Assembly (NCBI RefSeq): GCF_012273215.1 | Contig: NZ_CP050965.1 | Location: 1,596,541-1,660,540, forward strand | Direction of reading: 5' to 3' | Source of the DNA: Gemella haemolysans | Lineage (GTDB): Bacteria > Bacillota > Bacilli > Staphylococcales > Gemellaceae | DNA: 64,000 nucleotides | Shown here: positions 43,472 to 52,291 of the stretch, one piece after another | How positions within the stretch are numbered: the stretch's first letter is position 1 | Layout of the letters: the number at the start of each line of letters is the position of its first letter | Notes under the pieces: model-generated | The model's database searches: none | Seen by the model: only the letters and a program-made list of their open reading frames with translations | Told to the model about the DNA's origin: nothing | Translations under genes and position numbers: made by a program

Positions 43472-44506
43472 TTAAACAGCTTTTATAAGCTTCTTTTCAA
43501 TAACAATTATTAATTGTTTTATAAGATACGCAAAAATAATGCTAACTAATAATACAACAACCGTATAGATTACATCATTAACTGGCGATGAAATAAAAAA
43601 CTTACCAAGATAATGCATAACTAAACCATGTAACATATATATTTCAAATGATATATTTCCTAAAAAATCCAGATATTTATTCGAAAAGTTAAATTTATTT
43701 GTTAACAATAAAAAATACACTACGAAAACCATTGTACACAGATTCCCAACTATTCCGTAATAAACATACTTATTTGTAATTCCAATATTTTTCATAATAG
43801 CTTCATAATGATGAAATGCGTACATCAGTATACTAAATGTAACTAGAAAAACAAATTAATTTTTCTCAATAAATTTATCTATAGAAACCCTATTTTTCAT
43901 CCAAAATACACCTAATAAGAACGCCATATACTAACATATTCCCAATCCCCATGATTCTGATACGCTTTCCAAAAAATATAAAGTAATGTCAAAACTGTTG
44001 GCATATAAAACGAACTTTTTGAATCTTTCATTTTAAAAGAAACATAGAAAATAACATATAGAACTATTATACTATTGACAAACCAACCATTATAAATTAT
44101 ATTGCTGTGGTCTTTCCAAAAAGATAAGAAAAAAATCTACATTAACAACTTCTCCTAATGTCGCTCTATAAAATACATAAATAACTATAAAAACAGTAAA
44201 CGGTATAAATATTCTAGCCAATCTTTTTCTTAAAAAGTTTTCCTTATAATTTACATTGTTACTATACTGAAAATACAGTCCATAACCAGATAGAAAGAAA
44301 AACAAAGCAACAATATATCTTCCCATATATTCAAAATTCGAAAAATTTTCACCAGTAGTAATTTTTTGAGAGAGATGATGAAAAATTATAAATAAAGCTA
44401 AAAGACCTTTTAGGGATTTCGTTGATTTATTACTTAAATAATCAACATCTGTTTTCGGTATAAGATAAACAAATAATGAAATTAATAATAATATAAAAAT
44501 ATCCAC
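43472..44506 (-). pseudogene. Acyltransferase-3-type membrane protein, frameshifted
   Basis: Pieces of one gene lie in different frames. The N-terminal part (44506-44090; GTG start after AAGGAGAACATA; FHHLSQKI and LFFFLSGYGLYFQYS) is typical of O-acetyltransferase-3 proteins. The middle part reads YNGWFVNSIIVLYVIFYVSF and the C-terminal part (43825-43472) has FLGNISFEIYMLHGLVMHYL. At least two frameshifts (near 44090 and near 43935) and one in-frame TAA (near 43858) separate them. The product would have O-acetylated a surface glycan. It is located between the IS/repeat insertion and licA. Confidence 0.82.
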
Positions 44507-44625
44507 TATGTTCTCCTTTTTAAAATCTTAAAAATATCATTTGAATTAAAATTTATATGGGAGTGACTCAAAAATCGTGATTTCGTAGAAATGATGTGTA
44601 CCCAGAATTCTGGACACATATATAT

Positions 44626-45519
44626 TTAGTTTAGACAAGTGGATGTTATCCTGTATTGTACAGGAGGCATCCATTTTGTTTTTGATTGAATTCTCTTGTT
44701 GTTGTAATAATTTATATATTCAGATACAGCTTTACTAAACTCTTCAAATGACATATAAACCTTTTCATAACCATAATATATCTCCGTCTTCATTCTTCCA
44801 AAAAGTGATTCCATGATACTATTATCATAACAATTTCCCTTTCTAGACATCGATTGAATGATTCCATGTTTTTTTAACTCACTTCTATAGTGTGAATGTT
44901 GATACTGCCACCCTTGATCAGAATGCATAATTAATCCTTCTGTATTTGGAAATTTATTAAATGCTTGTTCTAACATCCTTTTTATCTGATCTAAATTTGG
45001 ATGTAAAGATAAATCATATGATATTATTTCATTTGTATGCATATCTAGAATCGCTGAAAAATAGCACTTTCCCCATGAAAAATTGAATTGTGATACATCT
45101 GTAGTCCATTTCTGTAAAGGAGCAGTCGTACTAAAATCTCGATTTATTATATTATTAGCGACTTTTCCTACTGTTCCCTTATATGAATGGTATCTTTCTT
45201 TAGGAGTTTTCCCTTTCAATCCTTCTTTATGCATAAGACTTTGTACTCGTTTATGATTTACTTTAAAACCTCTATTAATTAGTTCATTGTGAACTCTACG
45301 GACACCATATAGTCCTTTATTTTCGGTAAAAATAATTTTAATTTCTTTTAACACTGGTTCATTACGAATAGCCTCAACATCTACTTCTTCCTTATTTACT
45401 AAATAATAATACGTTGATTTTGCCATTCCTATTTCTTGTAAAAGACATTTTAATTGATATCCTTTTTTTCTAAGTTCTTTGATGATTGCTGCTTTTTCGC
45501 CTTGAGTTGCGCAGCCCAT
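44626..45519 (-). CDS. IS3-family transposase OrfB, copy 2
   Basis: 297 residues, identical to the OrfB of copy 1: DDE core with WTTDVSQFNF, MHSDQGWQYQH and NCYDNSIMESLFGRMKTE. It overlaps orfA and is made as an OrfAB fusion by -1 frameshifting at the A-AAA-AAG heptamer. Intact, so this copy may still be able to transpose. Confidence 0.93.
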   Translation of the reverse strand: MGCATQGEKAAIIKELRKKGYQLKCLLQEIGMAKSTYYYLVNKEEVDVEAIRNEPVLKEIKIIFTENKGLYGVRRVHNELINRGFKVNHKRVQSLMHKEGLKGKTPKERYHSYKGTVGKVANNIINRDFSTTAPLQKWTTDVSQFNFSWGKCYFSAILDMHTNEIISYDLSLHPNLDQIKRMLEQAFNKFPNTEGLIMHSDQGWQYQHSHYRSELKKHGIIQSMSRKGNCYDNSIMESLFGRMKTEIYYGYEKVYMSFEEFSKAVSEYINYYNNKRIQSKTKWMPPVQYRITSTCLN

Positions 45520-46034
45520 TTTTCTCGCCTCAAGGCTATTAATTTTTTTATTATTTCTTTTTCCGCTTTAATATTTTCGATTTCCGTTTTTATAAATTTA
45601 TTTTCTGCACGTAATCTAATTAATTCTTCTCTTTCTGATTCTTTTAATGGTTTAGGACTACTGTTTTCTTTCATGATAGGTACCTTTCTTGGTCTTTCTT
45701 TCTTTTCATCTACAAGTCCATTATAACCTTTTTCCTTATATTTTTGAACCCATTTATACAGTGTCCTATAGTTAATTCCATTGTCTAGTGCAACGGAATT
45801 ATATGAATAACCAGCTAAAATTTTAGAAACTAATACTAGTTTTTCTTCTGGATTCCACTTCTTATTTTTTGTTTTATGTCGCAAGACACTTACTCCTAAC
45901 GAATCAACCATTCTTTTCCATTTTCTAATAGTATCTTTAAATTTTCTAGTGGTTATTCCGTTCGGTGTTTCTGGATATTCCCCTCTTTCATACATCTCAA
46001 CACATTTTACTTTAAATTCAAAACTATAACGCAT
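45450..46034 (-). CDS. IS3-family transposase OrfA, copy 2
   Basis: 194 residues from the ATG at 46034 (the position equivalent to copy 1, with AAAGGGG upstream). Differs from copy 1 at two residues in the N-terminal half (PETPN for PDTPN; LGVSV for LEVSV). Two helix-turn-helix blocks and a C-terminal coiled coil, as in copy 1. Confidence 0.9.
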   Translation of the reverse strand: MRYSFEFKVKCVEMYERGEYPETPNGITTRKFKDTIRKWKRMVDSLGVSVLRHKTKNKKWNPEEKLVLVSKILAGYSYNSVALDNGINYRTLYKWVQKYKEKGYNGLVDEKKERPRKVPIMKENSSPKPLKESEREELIRLRAENKFIKTEIENIKAEKEIIKKLIALRREKWAAQLKAKKQQSSKNLEKKDIN

Positions 46035-46183
46035 AAAAATACCCCTTTCACTGGTTTGTCCAGTAAAAGGGGTATATATCAAAATCGATTTTTTTAGAGT
46101 CACCCCCGCACAGTTTATTAGATATCTAAAAAGCTTTTATAAAGCGATTTTAGATATCAATAAACCACTGCGTCTATGAGTTT

Positions 46184-46415
46184 TCATGTAAACTTTTTTT
46201 AAAAATCTAGTCTTTTGGGTCATTCCCAATATTTTTCAATTCTTCAGCACTTACCATTGTGACATAAAATTCAATAATTCAAAGTAATAATATCACTTAA
46301 TCTAAACATCACAATATTTAAAGGTGACTGATAAATCTTTCTTAGTAGTTTTCATGAATCACCCTATTAATTTTATTCTATTATTTTAGTTGATTGATAG
46401 CAGAAATAGTCTTTT
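46184..46415. other. Region between the repeat unit and tarJ
   Basis: No intact gene. A short minus-strand tail near 46205-46270 reads FYVTMVSAEELKNIGNDPKD then stop and may be the last residues of a lost gene. The 46196-46222 segment resembles the sequence next to repeat copy 1. Confidence 0.35.
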
Positions 46416-47438
46416 CTATATCTCCCACTTAAACACCGTTTTAAAGGCTGTATTCAAATCCGTTGCGAACACCCTATGAATGTCTTTAATATTTCTCACA
46501 GGTTGTTCAAGTTCAATAATATTCTTGAATCTTCTTTCAAATTTCTTGTTACTAAGCATCTCGATAGCTTTCTCAAAGTCGATTCTACCTGAACGTGATG
46601 AACCTATTAGTGTTAGTCCTTTTTCTAAGATGTCACGTGTGTTGATATTTACTTTGTATTCACTAACTCCCATTAGTACTAAGCTTCCTTGTGGTTTGAT
46701 GTATTTGATTATGTCGTTTATCGCATAACCACTACCATCTCCACCGCAGCATTCTACACCATGATCGAAAGTCAAGTCTTCAGGAATATCATCTGTAATG
46801 TATCTTTCTTTTGCGAAACTGAATAGTTCTAATTTCTCCCAGTGTCGACCTATTACGATTATCTCACACTCTGGAAGAGTGTAGTTTATTATGTTCGCCA
46901 TAACATAAGCTAGACTTCCATCACCAATTATCGCTATTCTATCTTTTTTACTATGTGAATTCTTTAAGAATCTATCCATAGCGTGCATACCTACACTTAT
47001 GAACTCTGTAATAGCCGCAACAGAATCTTCCACATCGTTATAAGCTACTACTCTATCTTTAGGTAAAGCTACAAATTCTCTCATAAATCCATCAAATCCA
47101 CTTGATAGGAAGTGTGTTCCTGGCATGTAGTTTTCATAAAACTCTTCATCACTTTGTCTTGGTGGTTGGTTAGGTATCATTACTACCTTTTGTCCCACTT
47201 TATACGTTCCTGTTGGATCTGCGATTACTATCCCTGCGCATTCGTGAATAAGTGCCATAGGTAGTTTTTTAGCTAGTACCTTAGGATCTCTTTTCCCTTG
47301 GTAGTATCTTTGGTCTGCGTGACATAGTGCCATATAGTTTGGACGGATGATGATTTTATCACCATCGTTTATATTCTCTTCGTTGTACTTTACATTAATA
47401 AACTTCGGTTTAATTAATTGATATATTTGATTTATCAT
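46416..47438 (-). CDS. tarJ: Ribitol-5-phosphate dehydrogenase TarJ
   Basis: 340 residues, zinc-dependent medium-chain dehydrogenase. It reduces ribulose-5-phosphate to ribitol-5-phosphate, which TarI then activates. Zinc and catalytic features: NYMALCHADQRYYQGKR, LIHECAGIVIADPTG, nucleotide-binding IAIIGDGSLAYVMANI and EVECCGG-like HGVECCGGDGSGYA. In pneumococcus tarI-tarJ directly precede licABC; here the order is kept but 3 kb of insertion and a decayed acyltransferase intervene. One base separates tarI and tarJ. Confidence 0.93.
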   Translation of the reverse strand: MINQIYQLIKPKFINVKYNEENINDGDKIIIRPNYMALCHADQRYYQGKRDPKVLAKKLPMALIHECAGIVIADPTGTYKVGQKVVMIPNQPPRQSDEEFYENYMPGTHFLSSGFDGFMREFVALPKDRVVAYNDVEDSVAAITEFISVGMHAMDRFLKNSHSKKDRIAIIGDGSLAYVMANIINYTLPECEIIVIGRHWEKLELFSFAKERYITDDIPEDLTFDHGVECCGGDGSGYAINDIIKYIKPQGSLVLMGVSEYKVNINTRDILEKGLTLIGSSRSGRIDFEKAIEMLSNKKFERRFKNIIELEQPVRNIKDIHRVFATDLNTAFKTVFKWEI

Positions 47439-47439
47439 A

Positions 47440-48147
47440 TTACTCGTCCTCTATCATACTCTTAGCTATCTTAAGGTCAGTTACTGTAGTTATTTTAATA
47501 TTAGAGTATTCTCCCTTAGCTAGTGCTACTTTTTTCCCTTTTATAACGAATATCTTACATGCATCGGTAAGTATTTGTTTTTCTTCTTTATCTAATGAGT
47601 TATATAGGTTTAGGAAATCTAAACATTTGAAACTTTGAGGTGTTTGACCTTGGTAGTAGTGAGCTCTATTAGGAATACTAGAGATATATTCTCCATTTGT
47701 ACTTTCAACGATTGTGTCTACTGCCTCTACTACTGTATCTACCGCATCACTTTCTTTAGCTAGGCGTATGTTGTCTTTAATAATTCTTAGTGTGATGAAT
47801 GGGCGAACTGAATCATGAGTGACGATAATATCCTCATCAGTTAAAGGTTTATATTCATTAATTCTATTTATAATGTTTTCAATAGTTGTATTTCTATCAA
47901 CACCACCAGGTGTAATAATGATTCTATCAGCAAACGCTGAAACATATTGTTCTACTAAGTCTTCAGCATGAGATACCCAATCTTCATGAACACCGACTAC
48001 GATTCTTTCGATTTCAGGTTCTAATAAGAACTTCTCAATTGTGTGAATAAGTATTGGTTTTTTACCTAATTCTAGGAATTGTTTTGGCATATTGCTTATT
48101 CCCATTCTAGTTCCTGTTCCACCAGCTAATATTCCTGCGTATATCAT
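47440..48147 (-). CDS. tarI: Ribitol-5-phosphate cytidylyltransferase TarI
   Basis: 235 residues, IspD-like fold: AGILAGGTGTRMGISNMPKQ, TPGGVDRNTTIENI, IIVTHDSVRPFITLRII and YYQGQTPQSFKCLDF. Produces CDP-ribitol for teichoic acid. The paralogue IspD (isoprenoid pathway) is excluded by linkage to tarJ and by the TarI-type length. It is divergent from tacF, with a 160-bp shared promoter region. Confidence 0.93.
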   Translation of the reverse strand: MIYAGILAGGTGTRMGISNMPKQFLELGKKPILIHTIEKFLLEPEIERIVVGVHEDWVSHAEDLVEQYVSAFADRIIITPGGVDRNTTIENIINRINEYKPLTDEDIIVTHDSVRPFITLRIIKDNIRLAKESDAVDTVVEAVDTIVESTNGEYISSIPNRAHYYQGQTPQSFKCLDFLNLYNSLDKEEKQILTDACKIFVIKGKKVALAKGEYSNIKITTVTDLKIAKSMIEDE

Positions 48148-48268
48148 TTTATTCTCCTTTAAAATCTATTTTTTAATATTCTATCTATTTTATTATATCA
48201 TAGAAAAACTATAAACATCAAAAATCTTCTATCTAGTCTGATTATTATAAGCCAATAAATTGAAAATA

Positions 48269-48277
48269 TGTTATAAT
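48269..48277 (+). promoter_or_regulatory. Extended -10 promoter of tacF-pce
   Basis: TGTTATAAT (TATAAT at 48272-48277) about 33 bp upstream of the tacF ATG, in the same TATGTTATAATG context as the licABC promoter. Confidence 0.5.
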
Positions 48278-48309
48278 GTTAAATAGAATTTTAGAAAGGA
48301 TTTCTTTTT

Positions 48310-49791
48310 ATGAAAAACATAAAAGTTAATGCATTAGCAAGCTTAATGGTTAATGTACTAAACATAGTATTTCCATTAATCACTAATCCTTACTTAACTA
48401 GAATACTTAGCAAATCAAACTATAGCTATTTCAACACAGCAAATACCTGGGCTAGTTTTGTAATACCTCTTGCAGCCTTCGGTATATATAACTATGGTAT
48501 TAGATCGATAAGTAAAGTTAAAGATGATAAAAACAAAATTAACTACGTATTTTCAAAATTATTCTATATATCGGTAATTACTTCGATAACTATAACAGCC
48601 TTATATTTCATATTTATTAGTGTAGGAACTCATGAAACTGAAAATCTAAAAATATTATATTATATACTTGGAATTCAAGCACTATTTCAATTTTTAAATA
48701 TTGAATGGATGAATGAAGCGTACGAAAACTACACATTTATTCTATATAAAACACTATTTATTAGAATAGCTATGTTAGTATCAATATTCGCATTTGTAAA
48801 AACAGAAGATGATATTATACCGTATGCAATTATAATGAGTGCTACTACTATCTTAAACTATCTACTAAGTTTCTTATGGATAAAAAGAGAAGTTTCATTT
48901 GTAAAAATCAAAATAAAAGACTTATTAACATCTACAAAAGCACTAACTACCATGCTATTATTAGCAAATGCTAATATGCTTTATACATTGCTTGATAGGA
49001 TGTTTATTACAAAAGCTCCGAATGAAAACTATATTTCATACTACACTATAGCATCAAGTATAGTGATGCTTATAGCAGGGGTACTTAGCGGCGCATTAAA
49101 TGTCAGCCTTCCTAGATTAGGTTATTACTTAGGAAAAAAAGACCACGACTCGTATGAATATCTAATTAGGCAAGGATCTTCCCTATTCTTCTTCCTAATG
49201 ATACCTACAAGTATTGGTATAATGATTCTAGGAACATATGCAACTGTTATTTATTCATCAGACAAATACTTAGAAGCAGGAATCGTAACGAGTATCTTCG
49301 CCATTAGAACTATTATTTGGGCTATTGAGATGATACTAGGAAAACAAATTATATTTATCAATGACTTCGAAAGTAAACTAACTTCATTTTACTTCATCGG
49401 TGGTGGGTTGAACGTAATATTAAATTCTACATTATATTTCTGCAACATTTTCAAACCTGAATATTATATCGGAACAACAATTTTCGCTGAAGGACTAGTA
49501 GTATTATTAGAAATACAGTTTATTAAAAAACATAAGTTGATCAACTTATCTTCAGTATTTTCTTCGCTGTATAAATACCTTGTAGTATCACTTGGATTTA
49601 TTCCAATTTACTTCATTTCTAAATTTACTTTCCGTGTTCATTCTTATGAAATAACACTAAGCATGCTGCTTATGGTTTGTACGGTTATAGCAATCTGTGG
49701 AATTTATTATTTAGTTGCTCTAATAATATTAAAAGATTCGACAATAAACTATGCCATAAATATGGTTAAAGGGAAAATTAAAAAGAATTAA
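48310..49791 (+). CDS. tacF: TacF-like teichoic acid repeat-unit flippase
   Basis: 493 residues, 12-14 membrane segments, Wzx/MATE-like polysaccharide exporter. Close to pneumococcal TacF in many blocks (LDRMFITKAPNENYISYYTI; IEWMNEAYENYTFILYKTLF; FAIRTIIWAIEMILGKQIIF). TacF moves undecaprenyl-linked, choline-bearing teichoic acid units across the membrane and makes growth depend on choline. Linked to tarIJ and pce. AGAAAGGA precedes the ATG; pce follows 13 bp downstream. Confidence 0.92.
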   Translation: MKNIKVNALASLMVNVLNIVFPLITNPYLTRILSKSNYSYFNTANTWASFVIPLAAFGIYNYGIRSISKVKDDKNKINYVFSKLFYISVITSITITALYFIFISVGTHETENLKILYYILGIQALFQFLNIEWMNEAYENYTFILYKTLFIRIAMLVSIFAFVKTEDDIIPYAIIMSATTILNYLLSFLWIKREVSFVKIKIKDLLTSTKALTTMLLLANANMLYTLLDRMFITKAPNENYISYYTIASSIVMLIAGVLSGALNVSLPRLGYYLGKKDHDSYEYLIRQGSSLFFFLMIPTSIGIMILGTYATVIYSSDKYLEAGIVTSIFAIRTIIWAIEMILGKQIIFINDFESKLTSFYFIGGGLNVILNSTLYFCNIFKPEYYIGTTIFAEGLVVLLEIQFIKKHKLINLSSVFSSLYKYLVVSLGFIPIYFISKFTFRVHSYEITLSMLLMVCTVIAICGIYYLVALIILKDSTINYAINMVKGKIKKN

Positions 49792-49804
49792 TAAAGGAGT
49801 ATTT

Positions 49805-51280
49805 ATGAAACTTTTAAAAACACTAATTATAACAACACTATTATTTATAACTTTTCTACCATCATCATATGCTAAAGCTAATGATAAATTACATATTATT
49901 ACCGTAGCTGAATGGTCAGATGCTATGATACTAGAAAGTAATGGTCATTACGCTATGATTGATACAGGGGAGGATTTCTCGTATCCAGATGGTTCAGACC
50001 CTAGATACCCTGACAGAGAAGGAATAACAAAAGATAAAAAGAAAATTACCCAAGATAGGTTATTCGCTCATATAAAACAGTTGGGAATTAAAAAGTTTGA
50101 TTTCATTATTATAACCCACTCACATTCAGATCATGTTGGTTCGGCACATGACGTACTAAAATCTATCCCAACAGAAAAACTATATATTAAAAAATATAGT
50201 GATGATAGAATTTCCGATAAAACTAGACTTTGGGATAATTTATACGGATACGAAAGAGCATTAAAGGCAGCAAAAGAAACTAATACTGAAATCATTCAAG
50301 ATATCTCAGAAAAAGATTCACATCTAACTCTTGGAGATATTAAAATCGATCTACTGAATTATGAAAATGAATACGAAAGTGATGGTTCTTTAAAAAAAGT
50401 ATATGATGACAATTTGAATTCTATCTTGGCAATAGTAAACATTAATAATACTAGAATTTTCCTAGGTGGAGATTTAGAAAATACTGAAAGACACCTTGAA
50501 GAAAAATATGGACCATTAATCGGTCAAGTAGATGTTATGAAATTTAATCATCATGTAGAAACAACAAAATCAAATACAAAAGAATTTGTGGATAAACTTA
50601 ATCCTAAAAAAATTATTAAAACAGGTATTAGACCTGTAGAAGAAAAATATGCTGAATATCTAAAACAAAAAAATATCAGCATTATAAATGCTGGTCAACT
50701 AGATAGAGCAGCAATTTCTTTAGAGTTTAATAATGGAGACGTAAAAGATATTTCTAATGATTATCCTCACTATGGATTTTATAATGAAAATAATATATTA
50801 AAATTTAAAAATTGGAAAAATGAAGCCCCTGAAGATGGCTGGACACAGCACAACGACAATTGGTACTATTTCTTCGATTCAGGTACTGTTGCTGTAGGTT
50901 GGAAATATCTTGATAACAAGTGGTTCTACTTTAACAATGATGGCTCTATAAAAACAGGAATAGTTAAAGATAACAATAACTTCTACTACATAGATAAAAA
51001 TAACGGAATGTTAACAGATTCTTGGAAAGAAATTGATTCAACTTCAAAATATTATTTCAAAAAAGATGGAAGTGCAGCAAAAAATGAATGGGAAAACTTC
51101 TATCATTTTGAAGCTGATGGAACTTTAAGTAAAAATAAATGGATTGGTTTCCTTCATGTGAATAACGAAGGAAAAATAAGTTTCTCTGATTATAAAAACT
51201 ATCCATTATTCATAATATCATTATTAATAATTTGTTATTTAGGATATAGCATTAAAAACAAAAAGCATCGTGATTCTTAA
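49805..51280 (+). CDS. pce: Phosphorylcholine esterase (Pce/CbpE-like), membrane anchored
   Basis: 491 residues. Signal peptide (KLLKTLIITTLLFITFLPSSYA), metallo-beta-lactamase domain with MILESNGHYAMIDTGEDFSY, metal-binding ITHSHSDHVGSAHDVL, IFLGGDLENTERHL and MKFNHHVETTKSN, all matching pneumococcal Pce. It removes phosphocholine from teichoic acids and PAF. Then a short choline-binding-like repeat region (~340-465; GWTQHNDNWYYFFDSGTVAV) and, unlike pneumococcal Pce, a C-terminal membrane helix with basic tail (LFIISLLIICYLGYSIKNKK). Cotranscribed with tacF. Confidence 0.92.
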   Translation: MKLLKTLIITTLLFITFLPSSYAKANDKLHIITVAEWSDAMILESNGHYAMIDTGEDFSYPDGSDPRYPDREGITKDKKKITQDRLFAHIKQLGIKKFDFIIITHSHSDHVGSAHDVLKSIPTEKLYIKKYSDDRISDKTRLWDNLYGYERALKAAKETNTEIIQDISEKDSHLTLGDIKIDLLNYENEYESDGSLKKVYDDNLNSILAIVNINNTRIFLGGDLENTERHLEEKYGPLIGQVDVMKFNHHVETTKSNTKEFVDKLNPKKIIKTGIRPVEEKYAEYLKQKNISIINAGQLDRAAISLEFNNGDVKDISNDYPHYGFYNENNILKFKNWKNEAPEDGWTQHNDNWYYFFDSGTVAVGWKYLDNKWFYFNNDGSIKTGIVKDNNNFYYIDKNNGMLTDSWKEIDSTSKYYFKKDGSAAKNEWENFYHFEADGTLSKNKWIGFLHVNNEGKISFSDYKNYPLFIISLLIICYLGYSIKNKKHRDS

Positions 51281-51295
51281 AATCACGATGCTTTT
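51261..51295. terminator. Bidirectional terminator overlapping the end of pce
   Basis: AAAAGCATCGTGATT/AATCACGATGCTTTT, a perfect 15-bp stem with a five-base loop followed by TTTTTT-type runs; ends pce (+) and the acyltransferase operon (-), whose last codons it overlaps. Confidence 0.93.
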
Positions 51296-52275
51296 TTACT
51301 TGAAAATACTTGATTTCTTATTTGTTTTATCGGGAAATTAAATATATTTTGGGATAATATTATACTTAAAATAACCGCAATTACAAGAAAAGCTATTTTA
51401 CCTTTTACACCATAATGGAATATATTAGAAATTCCAAATAACTTATTCAACGTATAATATATGTGCATATGCCAAAAATACACATTTATAGAATTTTTTC
51501 CCATATCTGTGATCAAGCCAAGTCTTTTATTAGGCATAAGCATAATAAGAGAGAAACCTATACTAAAAGATATGATATAGCTCGCTAGTCTCACTAATGG
51601 AGCGTAACTCATTATCTTTGGGAAAAATGGATTTCTCCCTGTAAACAGATATCTTAACCCATATATTCTATCTACTTCATAAATACATAATCCTAACCAA
51701 ACTAAAACTATAACTCCTGCTAAGAATTTATATTTAGAATTTTTATCTTTAAAACTTACTATATCGAAGTTTTGTAATAATACCCCACTCAAAAAGAATG
51801 GGAAAAATATTATTATCCTTGATAAGTATAAGAAATCTCCTATTCCTGGATCATACCCTACAAAACAAGCCAATACGATCGAAAACACTAAAATATATTC
51901 CTTGTTCTGTTTCTCAATTATTTTTAAAATTACCATATATGCCGCCAAGGCAAACATAAACCATGAAAGCCCACCATCCCATAACAGGAAAAATTCAACT
52001 TTCACCGTACCTAGTAATCTTTCCACTATTGCTGAAACTATTTTATACGCAAAACCAATACTTATAAAAAATATAGCTTTGGCTGTAATATTCTTATTCT
52101 TGAACATCAATCCAGCTATAAAAATAAACAGCGGAATATGAAACGAATAAATAAATAAAAATATACTATCATAAATATTAGATAAACCAGTAAATTGATC
52201 TACAAAATGGCCTATCACAACACATGTTACAAGGAAAAACTTCAGATTATCCCATAATGCTATTCTATTTCCCAT
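51283..52275 (-). CDS. Acyltransferase-3 family membrane protein
   Basis: 330 residues with about ten membrane segments. N-terminal signature IALWDNLKFFLVTCVVIGHF and SFHIPLFIFIAGLMFKNKNI, as in OatA/WecH-type O-acyltransferases; the HxxD/HF pair is at VIGHFVDQF. C-terminal WHMHIYYTLNKLFGI. No extracellular SGNH domain. Last gene of the long polymer-synthesis operon. Probably O-acetylates a sugar of the surface polymer; the acceptor is unknown. Confidence 0.83.
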   Translation of the reverse strand: MGNRIALWDNLKFFLVTCVVIGHFVDQFTGLSNIYDSIFLFIYSFHIPLFIFIAGLMFKNKNITAKAIFFISIGFAYKIVSAIVERLLGTVKVEFFLLWDGGLSWFMFALAAYMVILKIIEKQNKEYILVFSIVLACFVGYDPGIGDFLYLSRIIIFFPFFLSGVLLQNFDIVSFKDKNSKYKFLAGVIVLVWLGLCIYEVDRIYGLRYLFTGRNPFFPKIMSYAPLVRLASYIISFSIGFSLIMLMPNKRLGLITDMGKNSINVYFWHMHIYYTLNKLFGISNIFHYGVKGKIAFLVIAVILSIILSQNIFNFPIKQIRNQVFSSKKAS

Positions 52276-52291
52276 AAAATTATCCTCTAAC

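Larger units (their letters stand above)
44597..46076 (-). mobile_element. IS3-family (IS150-like) insertion sequence, copy 2
   Basis: 1480 bp, the same length as copy 1. In + coordinates it runs from TGTACCCAGAATTCTGGACA to TGTCCAGTAAAAGGGGTATA; the orfA end begins TATACCCC where copy 1 has TGTACCCC, a point difference in the terminal repeat that might affect mobility. Encodes OrfA (two residues different) and OrfB (identical). Confidence 0.9.
44558..46183. repeat. Hairpin repeat unit (copy 2), interrupted by the IS in opposite orientation
   Basis: Left part GGGAGTGACTCAAAAATCGT (from 44559), right part CGATTTTTTTAGAGTCACCC and onward (46085-46107), then the second hairpin TTTATTAGATATCTAAA...TTTAGATATCAATAAA (46114-46164) and ...GCGTCTATGAGTT. 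Same orientation and order as copy 1, although the enclosed IS points the other way. Similarity to copy 1 continues beyond it, including the shared GTCTTTTGGGT at about 46211. No flanking target duplication is visible here. Confidence 0.7.
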
